A stretch of DNA of 64,000 nt from Eubacteriaceae bacterium Marseille-Q4139 (GTDB lineage Bacteria; Bacillota; Clostridia; Lachnospirales; Lachnospiraceae), in assembly GCA_018223415.1 (NCBI GenBank), contig JAGTTQ010000001.1, positions 304,153-368,152 of the forward strand. Reading direction: 5' to 3'. The notes below the pieces were generated by a model. The model ran no database searches. It was not told where the DNA came from and was given only the letters and a program-made list of their open reading frames with translations. The position numbers and the translations under genes are program-made. This document shows, piece by piece, positions 1-11,931 of this stretch (within the stretch, counting starts at the first letter, position 1; every line of letters starts with the position of its first letter).

Positions 1-194
1 CCGTCAATGTAAAGATCCCCGCTTGTAATATCCTCAAGGCCTGCCACCATCCTTAAGGTGGTGGATTTTCCGCAGCCGGAGGGGCCGACAAAAATAATGA
101 ACTCCTTGTCCTGGATTTCCAGATTAAAATCCTTTACGGCCTCAAATCCGTTGGGATATTGTTTGCCGATATGTTCCAGCTTAACCGTTGACAT
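1..194 (-). CDS. ABC transporter ATP-binding protein, MsmK/UgpC/MalK type (N-terminal part only)
   Basis: This is the energy-coupling ATPase of a carbohydrate ABC importer. Only the first 64 codons lie in the window; the gene runs off the left edge. The start is an ATG at 192-194 behind a good AAAGGAGAT ribosome binding site. The visible part has the Walker A loop GPSGCGKST and the family-typical N-terminus MSTVKLEHIGKQYPNG. It follows the LacI-family gene by 15 bases on the same strand, so lacZ, the regulator and this ATPase probably form one transcript. ATPases of this type often serve several sugar importers; the divergent SBP/permease genes at 4626-7651 carry no ATPase of their own, so this is their likely partner (inference). 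Confidence 0.85.
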   Translation of the reverse strand, partial: MSTVKLEHIGKQYPNGFEAVKDFNLEIQDKEFIIFVGPSGCGKSTTLRMVAGLEDITSGDLYID

Positions 195-209
195 ATAATC
201 TATCTCCTT

Positions 210-4382
<4,173 letters not shown>

Positions 4383-4405
4383 TCACTTTGCTGATTTTTA
4401 TCTTC

Positions 4406-4434
4406 ATTATAATCTGTTTGTTGGTAAAAGTCAA
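4406..4434 (-). promoter_or_regulatory. Sigma-A promoter of lacZ
   Basis: On the minus strand there is a -35 box TTGACT (4429-4434), a 17-base spacer and a perfect -10 box TATAAT (4406-4411). Transcription would start near 4399, giving a leader of about 115 bases before lacZ. The -35 region lies inside the inverted repeat at 4422-4445. Confidence 0.75.
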
Positions 4435-4445
4435 ACATTTTACTA
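4422..4445. promoter_or_regulatory. Candidate LacI-family operator (inverted repeat)
   Basis: TGGTAAAA (4422-4429) and TTTTACTA (4438-4445) form an inverted repeat with one mismatch and an 8-base spacer. It covers the -35 box of the lacZ promoter and lies about 30 bases upstream of the divergent importer promoter, so one bound repressor could affect both. A further TAGTAAAA occurs near 4585, downstream of the importer promoter. Assignment to the regulator at 210-1262 is inference. Confidence 0.45.
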
Positions 4446-4477
4446 TTAGTTTTTTACCTATTTTTTTCTAAAACATG

Positions 4478-4506
4478 TTGACTTTTCTATTTAAAGGGCG
4501 TATTAT
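4478..4506 (+). promoter_or_regulatory. Sigma-A promoter of the sugar ABC importer
   Basis: The plus strand has -35 TTGACT (4478-4483), a 17-base spacer and -10 TATTAT (4501-4506), placing the start near 4513 and leaving a leader of about 110 bases before the binding-protein gene. It is divergent from the lacZ promoter and about 45 bases from it. Apart from these promoters and the operator, 4284-4625 holds nothing else I can support. Confidence 0.75.
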
Positions 4507-4625
4507 TGTTTTATTCTTAGTGATTTTATCCAATTACTAGATCTTTCTTTCTCTTGCATTATTATTGAATAGGAAAACTTTTTAGTAAAATTCTATTATA
4601 TTTTTTCAATCAGGAGGTAAGGATT

Positions 4626-5933
4626 ATGAAAAAACACAGACTGATCACATCAGCGGCGATGCTCACCATGGCGGCGGCACTGACTCTCAGCGGCTGCGGC
4701 GGCAGCACGACCGACGCCGGAAGCGAAAGCGCTTCGGCAGAAGGCGGGAGCACCATTACCGTCTGGGCCTGGGATGTGGCTTTAAAGCAGCTTCAGGAGG
4801 CTTCCGAAAAGTACAAGGAGACAAATCCGGACGTGGAATTCGTCTTTGAGGAAATGGGTACGGATCAGATCTACACGAAATTAGCCACGACGCTTTCCAC
4901 AGGAAAAGGCCTGGCTGACGTCATTCTTCTGGAAGGCGAGCAGGTAAGCGGCTATGCCAACAAGTACCCGGAGGGCTTTGCTGATTTAAGCGATATCGTA
5001 ACCGCCGAGGACTATCTGCCGGTCAAAATCGGCGAGGTAACGGCCAACGGAAAAATTGTCGGCTTCCCCTGGGATGCCGGCCCGGTAGCCGTCTTCTACC
5101 GCACCGATTATTTTGAACAGGCCGGCGTCAACGCCGATGACATCAAGACCTGGGACGACTTTATCGAGGCAGGAAAGAAGGTAGAAGCCGCCTGCACGAC
5201 ACCGTCCGGCGAACCGGTAAAGATGCTTCCTGTCAACCCCAACAGCTCCGGCTTTTTCCGTCTTCTTCTTACAGAGAACCAGGCCGGCTTCTTTGATGCA
5301 GACGGCAATACTGTCATCAACGCCGACGCTTCCTTGGAAGCTATGGAACTTGCCAAGAAAATTTATGACTCCGGCATTGCCTACAATTACGCCGACTGGT
5401 CCGAGTACGAGGCCGTCGTTGTAAATGAAACCGTCGCCACCATCCCGGAAGCCGTATGGATGATCGGAACCATCAAAGACAAAGGGCCGGAACAGTCCGG
5501 CAAATGGGGCGTTATGCCGCTTCCGGCATTCCCGGGCAAAGAGGCTGCCGGCTCCACCAACGGCGGTTCCAACATCGTCATTCCGGCAGCGTCTGCAAAC
5601 GTGGATGCAGCCAAAGATTTCGTAAAATTTGCCCTGACCGATACGGAGCTTCAGGTTTCCGGCTTTGTAAACTACGGCCTGTTCCCGTCCTACATCCCGA
5701 GCTACGAAGATCCCACCTTCTCTGAGCCTGACGAATTCTTCGGCGGCCAGGAGATCTATCAGATCTTCATCGAGCTTGGTCAGACGGTTCCGTCCGTCAA
5801 CTATACGGAAAACTTCAATGAAGCCATGAGCGCCGTGGGAGCCACATGTGCCCAGGTTTATTTGGAAGGCGCCGATCCCAAGACTGCCCTCGATTCTCTC
5901 CAGGGCGATCTGGTATCCAAGTTTGGAAAATAA
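4626..5933 (+). CDS. Sugar ABC transporter substrate-binding lipoprotein (family 1)
   Basis: A 435-residue extracellular binding protein that captures a sugar and delivers it to the membrane permeases. It has a lipoprotein signal peptide with lipobox LSGC (C24), then a Gly/Ser/Thr-rich linker and a family-1 binding fold starting at ITVWAWD. The ATG follows an AGGAGGT ribosome binding site. It is the first gene of a three-gene plus-strand operon with two permeases. Divergent lacZ suggests a beta-galactoside or galacto-oligosaccharide ligand (inference); the sequence itself only shows a carbohydrate-type binding protein. Confidence 0.9.
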   Translation: MKKHRLITSAAMLTMAAALTLSGCGGSTTDAGSESASAEGGSTITVWAWDVALKQLQEASEKYKETNPDVEFVFEEMGTDQIYTKLATTLSTGKGLADVILLEGEQVSGYANKYPEGFADLSDIVTAEDYLPVKIGEVTANGKIVGFPWDAGPVAVFYRTDYFEQAGVNADDIKTWDDFIEAGKKVEAACTTPSGEPVKMLPVNPNSSGFFRLLLTENQAGFFDADGNTVINADASLEAMELAKKIYDSGIAYNYADWSEYEAVVVNETVATIPEAVWMIGTIKDKGPEQSGKWGVMPLPAFPGKEAAGSTNGGSNIVIPAASANVDAAKDFVKFALTDTELQVSGFVNYGLFPSYIPSYEDPTFSEPDEFFGGQEIYQIFIELGQTVPSVNYTENFNEAMSAVGATCAQVYLEGADPKTALDSLQGDLVSKFGK

Positions 5934-5969
5934 TTCTGTCTGCCTCGAATAATTGGAGGGGAGAACGAC

Positions 5970-6833
5970 ATGAAAACACGCAGAAAATCAAGATTTTTCC
6001 CATATGCAATGCTGTTTCCCACCATCGTGGTTTTTGCAGTATTCATGATTTACCCGATTCTGTACTCGCTTTATCTGAGCTTTACGGAATTTACGGGCGG
6101 TACATACGAGTTTGTGGGACTTCGCAACTATATCGAGCTGTTCAATGACCCGGTATTTTACAAAGCCCTGTTCAACACCTTTTTCTATCTGATTATCCAG
6201 GTTCCGGTCATGATCGGCCTCGCGCTTCTGCTCGCTGTCCTCATCGAGCAGAAGTTCGTCCGGGGCAGGGGATTTTTCCGGATGGCAACCTTCCTTCCGA
6301 CGATTACGTCCTTAGTTGCCTATTCCCTTGTATTTAAGGTGCTGTTCAACACAAACTACGGCTTAATCAACTATATTGTGGAGTTTTTCGGCGGCGAGAA
6401 GATCCAGTGGATTTATTCCGCATGGCCGGCGAGAGCTTCCGTCATCATCTCCATCACCTGGAGATGGGTGGGCTACAACATGATTATCCTTCTGGCAGGC
6501 ATTCAGGCGATTCCCACGGAAATGTATGAGTCAGCTTCCCTGGACGGTGCAAATTTCTGGCAGCAGCTGTTTTATATCACCATCCCTGCCATCAAGCCGA
6601 TCATCCTGTTCACCACCATTACGTCCACCATCGGAACGCTCCAGCTCTTCGATGAGCCGTACATCCTGACTCAGGGCGGCCCCAATTATGCAACCATCAC
6701 CCTCGGCCAGTACCTGTATGAAAACGGCTTCACCTACCTGAAATTCGGCTTTGCATCTGCCCTGGGCTATGTGATGGTGATTATCATCGGACTTCTGTCC
6801 TGGGTACAGTTCAAAGTGACAAAGGAGGAGTAA
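5970..6833 (+). CDS. Sugar ABC transporter permease, MalF/UgpA type
   Basis: A 287-residue inner-membrane subunit of the sugar importer with about six hydrophobic segments. The EAA loop that contacts the ATPase is visible as YESASLDGANFWQQLFYITI with IPAIKP following. It begins 36 bases after the binding protein and is followed two bases later by the second permease. It pairs with the gene at 6836 to form the channel; the ATPase is probably the truncated gene at the left edge. Confidence 0.92.
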   Translation: MKTRRKSRFFPYAMLFPTIVVFAVFMIYPILYSLYLSFTEFTGGTYEFVGLRNYIELFNDPVFYKALFNTFFYLIIQVPVMIGLALLLAVLIEQKFVRGRGFFRMATFLPTITSLVAYSLVFKVLFNTNYGLINYIVEFFGGEKIQWIYSAWPARASVIISITWRWVGYNMIILLAGIQAIPTEMYESASLDGANFWQQLFYITIPAIKPIILFTTITSTIGTLQLFDEPYILTQGGPNYATITLGQYLYENGFTYLKFGFASALGYVMVIIIGLLSWVQFKVTKEE

Positions 6834-6835
6834 AC

Positions 6836-7651
6836 ATGGTAAAAAAAGCAGGAATTTATATCTTTTTAATCGCTGCGGCCTTTCTTTCCCTGTTTCCCTT
6901 CTACTTTATGTTTGTAAGCGGAACCAACACAAACCAGGCAATCCTTCAGGCGCCGCCGCGGCTGCTCCCGGGTGCCATGCTCCTTGAGAATTTCTCTATC
7001 CTCATTGAGAAAATGGACATCATCCGGGTAGCCTTCAATACCTTGTTCATCTCCACGGTTTTTACCGTGCTGACCCTGGTGCTTTACTCTTCCGCCGGAT
7101 ACATCCTGGCAAAGTTTGAATTCAAGGGCAAGGGCCTGATCTTCGGCTTTATCATGGTCTCCATGATGATCCCGGCACAGGTCATGTACGTCCCCTTGTT
7201 CCAGCTTTTCGTGTCCGTGAACATGACGAACACCTACTCCGCCGTCATCCTGCCCTCCCTGGCAAACGCCTTCGGCGTCTTCCTTATGAGGCAGAACATG
7301 ATGAACTTCCCCACGGCCCTCGTGGAGGCGGCAAGGATCGACGGGGCCAGCGAATTCGGTATTTTCTGCCGGATCGTGCTTCCGAATGTGAAGCCGGCCT
7401 TAAGCGCCCTCGTCATCTACATGTTCACGAATATGTGGAACAACTTCATGTGGCCGTTGATCGTCCTTGAAACAAAGGAAATGTACAACTTCCCGGTGGC
7501 CCTGGCCGTCCTGGACGGGAACCCCACCAACAAAAACTTCGCCGTCATCCTGTTGGCGACTGCCATCGCAACGCTTCCGATCCTGGTAATCTTCATGGTA
7601 TTCCAGAAGCAGTTTGTGGCCGGCGTCATGGGCGGAGCGGTAAAAGAGTGA
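6836..7651 (+). CDS. Sugar ABC transporter permease, MalG/UgpE type
   Basis: A 271-residue inner-membrane subunit with six predicted helices. The EAA loop reads VEAARIDGASEFGIFCRIVL, then PNVKP, typical of the MalG side of carbohydrate importers. It starts two bases after the stop of the MalF-like gene, so the two are translationally coupled. It is the last gene of the operon; a strong terminator follows at 7667. Confidence 0.92.
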   Translation: MVKKAGIYIFLIAAAFLSLFPFYFMFVSGTNTNQAILQAPPRLLPGAMLLENFSILIEKMDIIRVAFNTLFISTVFTVLTLVLYSSAGYILAKFEFKGKGLIFGFIMVSMMIPAQVMYVPLFQLFVSVNMTNTYSAVILPSLANAFGVFLMRQNMMNFPTALVEAARIDGASEFGIFCRIVLPNVKPALSALVIYMFTNMWNNFMWPLIVLETKEMYNFPVALAVLDGNPTNKNFAVILLATAIATLPILVIFMVFQKQFVAGVMGGAVKE

Positions 7652-7666
7652 TCTCCGCATAGAAAG

Positions 7667-7709
7667 CGGCAGCAAGAATCCTTTTTTTGGGTTCCTGCTG
7701 CCGTTTTTT
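7667..7709 (+). terminator. Rho-independent terminator of the sugar importer operon
   Basis: A stem pairs CGGCAGCAAGAATCC with GGGTTCCTGCTGCCG (two mismatches) around a T7 loop and is followed by six T. It begins 16 bases after the last permease stop. The T run overlaps the stop codon of the convergent isomerase gene. Confidence 0.8.
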
Positions 7710-8400
7710 AATTTTCTTTTGCCGCCGGGTACTCGCTGCATAAAAGCCGGTACGGCGGCTCGTCCTCCTCGATTTCCGGGAACCGCCCCACCTTTTCGTA
7801 AAACCGGTTGTCGGTGTTGTCGTCGTTGCACTGGCTCACTTCCCCAAGAAGTACCGGCCCTGTGCCCTCTTCCACCTCAAAATCGTGGTACAGGTACGGA
7901 GAAATTGTGATGCTCTCGCCCGGGGCCAGGCGCACCTGGGCGCCGGCCGGAACCACCATCTCGCGGCCGTCCACGTGCACATGGACATCGCTCTCCCGAT
8001 CCAGGCCTTCCTCTTTCGTGGAATTGTAAACGCGAATCAGCACATTCCCGCCGCCGCGGTTTATGATGTCCTCCATCTTCGACCAGTGGAAATGCATCGG
8101 TGAATACTGCCCCTCGCGGATGTATAAAAGCTTTTCCGCATAAGTCTTCGCGTACTTGTCTTTTTCCTTCAGGTTCCCGTTCCTGAGCGTAATCAGGGAA
8201 AAGCCCACCTTCTTAAAATCCCCCAGGCCATAGTCGGTGATGTCCCACCCGAGCATGTTGTCACGGATTTCGTCGTACTCGTGTCCTTTCTCCTCCCACT
8301 CCGCCGGCGTAAAATGGCAGAACGGCGGAACGGCGAACCGGTATTCCCGGAGCATAGCTTCCATTTCCTTTAAAGCCGCATTGATTTCACTGCGTTTCAT
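7708..8400 (-). CDS. D-lyxose/D-mannose family sugar isomerase
   Basis: A 230-residue cupin-fold metal enzyme of the D-lyxose ketol-isomerase family, expected to interconvert D-lyxose and D-xylulose and possibly D-mannose and D-fructose. The likely metal ligands are H103, H105 and E110 (MHFHWSKMED) and H172 (YLYHDFE). This spacing and length match the E. coli-type enzyme rather than the shorter B. subtilis YdaE. The ATG at 8398-8400 follows AAGGAGGG. It is a single gene convergent with the sugar importer; no lyxose transporter or xylulokinase is nearby, so its physiological substrate is open. Confidence 0.85.
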   Translation of the reverse strand: MKRSEINAALKEMEAMLREYRFAVPPFCHFTPAEWEEKGHEYDEIRDNMLGWDITDYGLGDFKKVGFSLITLRNGNLKEKDKYAKTYAEKLLYIREGQYSPMHFHWSKMEDIINRGGGNVLIRVYNSTKEEGLDRESDVHVHVDGREMVVPAGAQVRLAPGESITISPYLYHDFEVEEGTGPVLLGEVSQCNDDNTDNRFYEKVGRFPEIEEDEPPYRLLCSEYPAAKEN

Positions 8401-8464
8401 GGATGTCCCTCCTTATCCTGTTTCTCATTTTACCTCGGCGAAAGCGCAGAAGGCAAGCCGTTTT

Positions 8465-9709
8465 TTACCGCAGGACTCCATTTCCGGAAAGATAATATTT
8501 CTGCTGCATCAAATGTTCCATGCCGATGGGGCCGCCGTAAGGATATTTCTGGGTACTGATTCCCATCTCGCCGCCCATGCCGAAGCCGGCTCCGTCCGTC
8601 AGCCTTGTCGACACGTTCCACCCGACGACGTTTGCCTCGACGCTGGCCATGAAACGACGCGTATTGGCCTCATTTTCTGTGATAATGACCTCCGTATGCG
8701 GCGTCCTGTAACGGTTGATATGGTCAATCGCCTCAGAAAGCGACTCAACCACCTTTACCGCAAGAACCGGTGCAAAATATTCAAAGCGCCAGTCTTCCTC
8801 ACACGCCTCCTTCACATATCCGCTCAGCCGGCATGTGCGCGGACAGCCCCTGAGTTCCAGACCTTCGTCATGCAGGCGCTCCAAAAGCGCAGGCAGATTC
8901 TTTTCTGCCCATTTTTCATGAACCAGCAGGGTTTCCGCGGCATTGCATGCCAGCGGGCGCGGGACCTTGCTGTTGACCGTGACCGCCTCGGCCATCTGCG
9001 GAACGGCGCTCTCATCAATATAAATATGGCAGTTTCCAGGGCCGGCGCCAATGACCGGGACTGTGGCGGCCCGGCGGATTTCCTCCAGCGCCCCATATCC
9101 TCCCCGCACAATCAGAAGATCAAGCTTTCGCTCACATGCCGCAAGCTCGCAGGTCAGCGCGTGGCCGCCGCCTTCCACCAGCATAACTGCCTCACCTGGC
9201 AGGCCGGCCTCCCGAAGCGCCTTTTTAAGGATCTCTGCCAGAACCCGGTCTGTTTTAACGGCGTGACGGCTTCCCCGCAGAAGCAGCGCGTTCCCGCTTC
9301 GGACACATAAGGCGGCACAGTCGGTAACGACGCTCGGACGCGCTTCATAGACGACACCGACAACACCGACAGGGAAAAGGCGCTTGCTTCTGTGGAGTCC
9401 ATTGGAACAGTCTTCCTCCAAAACCTGCCCAACCGGGTCTTTAAAAGAAGCTGCCTGCTCAAAAAAGCCGGCCATGGCATCAATATCCCGGGAAGCAATC
9501 GTCAAAATCCCAAGCCGCTTTTTCTCCAGTCCGGCGGCTTTCTCCCTCATAACGTCCTGTTCATTTGCCGCAAGCACGGCCTCCTTGTTTTCCCGCAGGG
9601 CTTCTGCCATCCGTTTCAGAGCCATGGTGCGCTCCTGGGCCGAAGCACGCCCCAGGATAAAAGCTGCCTGCCTGATTCTGTCCAGATTTTCTTCTATCTG
9701 ACTATTCAT
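8465..9709 (-). CDS. proA: Glutamate-5-semialdehyde dehydrogenase (gamma-glutamyl phosphate reductase)
   Basis: This 414-residue cytoplasmic enzyme reduces gamma-glutamyl phosphate to glutamate-5-semialdehyde with NADPH, the second step of proline synthesis. Length matches E. coli ProA (417). The catalytic cysteine is C255 in RPLACNAAETLLVHE, and the substrate loop YEARPSVVTD is present. It is the last gene of a long operon and its ATG overlaps the stop of the preceding ABC ATPase (ATGA, 9706-9709), so translation is coupled. No proB lies next to it, which is unusual; either proB is elsewhere or the reductase serves the neighbouring transport system. Confidence 0.93.
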   Translation of the reverse strand: MNSQIEENLDRIRQAAFILGRASAQERTMALKRMAEALRENKEAVLAANEQDVMREKAAGLEKKRLGILTIASRDIDAMAGFFEQAASFKDPVGQVLEEDCSNGLHRSKRLFPVGVVGVVYEARPSVVTDCAALCVRSGNALLLRGSRHAVKTDRVLAEILKKALREAGLPGEAVMLVEGGGHALTCELAACERKLDLLIVRGGYGALEEIRRAATVPVIGAGPGNCHIYIDESAVPQMAEAVTVNSKVPRPLACNAAETLLVHEKWAEKNLPALLERLHDEGLELRGCPRTCRLSGYVKEACEEDWRFEYFAPVLAVKVVESLSEAIDHINRYRTPHTEVIITENEANTRRFMASVEANVVGWNVSTRLTDGAGFGMGGEMGISTQKYPYGGPIGMEHLMQQKYYLSGNGVLR

Positions 9710-10464
9710 ACATGGATCCTCCCGTTAAAGTATTCATAAGCATTCAATAATTCCCGGCTGTAAGGATGAACGGCGCTTTCAGGGAACCGGGAAAAATCCC
9801 TTTCTTCAACAATTTCCCCGCGGTGCATAACTGCAATCCTGTCCCAATATCCCCCGGAAAAATCAATATCATGCAGAATAGCCAGGATGCTGATGCCCTT
9901 TTCCCGTTTAATTCTTCCAAGCAAAGAAAAAACATCATTGCCGCTTTGCCTGTCCAGCATGGAAGTGGCCTCGTCTGCAATGATAATCTGCGGGAAAGGC
10001 ATCAGCGCCCGCGCAATGCAGATCTTTTGCCTCTGGCCGCCGGAAAACTCCCTGACAGGGCGGTCGATGCCGAAAACCAGGTTCTGATCCACATAAGAAA
10101 GCGCCTCCTCTGCCGTAAGGCATGGATGCCTGTGCCGGCGGCAGATGCGCGCCGTCTCCTCAAGCGCGGCCCTCACCGTCCTCCCGTCATCCAGGGCACT
10201 GTACGGATCCTGAAAAATATATTGTATCCTGGCGCAGTCGTCAAAGGAACGGCGGCGGCAGGTATGGGCCAGCTCCCTTCCGTCCAGCAGGATTTTTCCT
10301 TCGTCCGGAGCCAGCATGCCGGCGGCTGTCCTGGCAGCCGTCGTCTTTCCGCTCCCGCTCTCGCCAACAAGGACAAGGCTCTGCCCGTCTTCAAGCGTCA
10401 GGCTGACATTTTTCGCTGCATAAAGGGAGCCGTATTTTTTCACAATTTTATCGAGAACCAGCAC
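9706..10464 (-). CDS. Nickel/oligopeptide-type ABC transporter ATPase, NikE/DppF-like
   Basis: A 252-residue ATPase that powers an importer of the nickel/peptide/opine class. Walker A is GESGSGKTT, the signature FSGGQRQKICIARAL and Walker B IIIADEAT. It is shorter than many DppF proteins and lacks a long C-terminal extension. It lies 12 bases after the sister ATPase and overlaps proA by four bases. The substrate (metal, metallophore or peptide) cannot be told from the ATPase. Confidence 0.88.
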   Translation of the reverse strand: MLVLDKIVKKYGSLYAAKNVSLTLEDGQSLVLVGESGSGKTTAARTAAGMLAPDEGKILLDGRELAHTCRRRSFDDCARIQYIFQDPYSALDDGRTVRAALEETARICRRHRHPCLTAEEALSYVDQNLVFGIDRPVREFSGGQRQKICIARALMPFPQIIIADEATSMLDRQSGNDVFSLLGRIKREKGISILAILHDIDFSGGYWDRIAVMHRGEIVEERDFSRFPESAVHPYSRELLNAYEYFNGRIHV

Positions 10465-10476
10465 GTTATCCCCTCC

Positions 10477-11103
10477 CTAAAGATCAATGATCCTGTCGGC
10501 CACATGCTCTAACAGGGGCCGGCTGTGCGCCACCATCAGCGTCGTCATTCTCCCCTTAAATCCCCGGAGGAACTCACTGATATCCCGCAGGGTGATTAAA
10601 TCAATGGCCGACGAAGGTTCATCCAGGATGAGAAGCTCCGGCTTCTTTATGACGCAGAGCAGAAGCACAGCTCTCTGCTGCTGGCCGCCGGAAACAGCGC
10701 CAGGGTGCCTTTTTAACAGCGCCGGATCGAGGCGGAGCGCTTCCAGCATGGAAGAAAGTCCTGCGTCCTCAGCCGTAAGTCCGCTGCCCTTTAACGTAAG
10801 CCTGATGTGTTCCCCCAGCGTCAGCTTGGGATTCAATGCTGCCTGTGAAAACTGCGGGCAGTAGCTGATAAGACGGTATAATTCCGGCCCTGGCTCCGGA
10901 AATGGGCGGCCGTTCAGGGATTTTGTTTTCCACTCTGCATGCCCTGCAAAAAAAGGATTGACTAAAGATTCCAGCAGGCTGGTTTTTCCGCAGCCGCTGG
11001 TTCCGAATAAGCCTACAAATTCCCCTCTGGCGGCATGTATATCTCCGTAGCACAGCTTCGTTCCGTCGGGATATGTAATACGGTAATTTTCCAGCAGAAG
11101 CAT
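10477..11103 (-). CDS. Nickel/oligopeptide-type ABC transporter ATPase, NikD/DppD-like
   Basis: A 208-residue ATPase, the second nucleotide-binding subunit of the importer. Walker A is GTSGCGKTS, the signature SGGQQQRAVLLL and Walker B LLILDEPSS. I place the start at the ATG at 11101-11103 because AGGAGGAATAGCG lies just upstream; the longer reading frame to 11184 would overlap the permease by 79 bases without a signal. At 208 residues it is shorter than NikD (about 254) and much shorter than DppD, with no C-terminal oligopeptide domain. Confidence 0.87.
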   Translation of the reverse strand: MLLLENYRITYPDGTKLCYGDIHAARGEFVGLFGTSGCGKTSLLESLVNPFFAGHAEWKTKSLNGRPFPEPGPELYRLISYCPQFSQAALNPKLTLGEHIRLTLKGSGLTAEDAGLSSMLEALRLDPALLKRHPGAVSGGQQQRAVLLLCVIKKPELLILDEPSSAIDLITLRDISEFLRGFKGRMTTLMVAHSRPLLEHVADRIIDL

Positions 11104-11105
11104 CG

Positions 11106-11909
11106 CTATTCCTCCTCGCTGACCAGCAGGGCCAGGCTGATCACAAAAACAATGACGACAGCAGCCACAGGAAGCAGGTACCAAAGAAAAACCGTGTCAT
11201 AATAAAGATTTTCATAATCCATGGCCGACCGGATCAGCTTCCCCCATGTCTTTGCCAGCGGATCGCCGACTCCCAGAAAGGAAAGGGTTGTCTCATACAT
11301 GACGCCTTTGTTGCACTGCAAAACAAAAAAAGATTTGACGGACGGCAGGATATCCGGAAGCAGCTTCCGCAGGACATCCCAGACATTCCCCTTCATCATC
11401 ATTGTGTACTGTACCTTGCTGCTTCCCAGGCAGTCGGCCAGTTTGCCGCGGATAATTTTAAATACGCGCGGCCATGAAAAAACCACAATAACAAGCATGG
11501 TATTGAGCATTGTTGGTTCCGCCAGAACGGCCACAAACATGATAACGACCATCTCCGGTACGATCAGAAAAAGGTTGGCCGCCATCCCAAGAAGGTCGTC
11601 GGCCGTTTTCCCCAGATAACCGGCACAGAAAGCCAGAACAGTCCCCAATACTGTCGAAAAAAAGCCGGAAGCAACCGCCAGGACAATCGTCAGCCGGAAA
11701 CCGTGGAGCAGCAGCGAAAAAATGTCATGCCCCATTTCATCCGTTCCGAGCAGATGAGCCAGACTCGGCGGTTCCAGGGAAGAATGGCTGAAATCTGTGA
11801 CTTCATAGGGCATAAGCACAGGCGCAAACAAAGCCGTAAGCAGATACAGGGCAAGAATAAAAGAACATATCTTCTGACGCCGGGAAAGGGTCTTTAAAAA
11901 TTTAGTCAT
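11106..11909 (-). CDS. Nickel/oligopeptide-type ABC transporter permease, NikC/DppC-like
   Basis: A 267-residue membrane subunit. It opens with the DppC-type cytoplasmic segment and first helix, followed by the characteristic motif HLLGTDEMGHDIFS. About six hydrophobic segments follow. Near the C-terminus it has ETTLSFLGVGDP, a hallmark of this permease family. It starts 22 bases after the stop of the NikB-like permease, and its stop is two bases from the start of the first ATPase. Confidence 0.9.
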   Translation of the reverse strand: MTKFLKTLSRRQKICSFILALYLLTALFAPVLMPYEVTDFSHSSLEPPSLAHLLGTDEMGHDIFSLLLHGFRLTIVLAVASGFFSTVLGTVLAFCAGYLGKTADDLLGMAANLFLIVPEMVVIMFVAVLAEPTMLNTMLVIVVFSWPRVFKIIRGKLADCLGSSKVQYTMMMKGNVWDVLRKLLPDILPSVKSFFVLQCNKGVMYETTLSFLGVGDPLAKTWGKLIRSAMDYENLYYDTVFLWYLLPVAAVVIVFVISLALLVSEEE

Positions 11910-11931
11910 GTCTGATTTTCCTCCCTTCCCG

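Noticed and set aside
8237..9310. Plus-strand open frame of 357 codons opposite the lyxose isomerase and proA genes
   Set aside because: It spans two well-supported minus-strand genes and the gap between them, without a start signal or recognisable protein.
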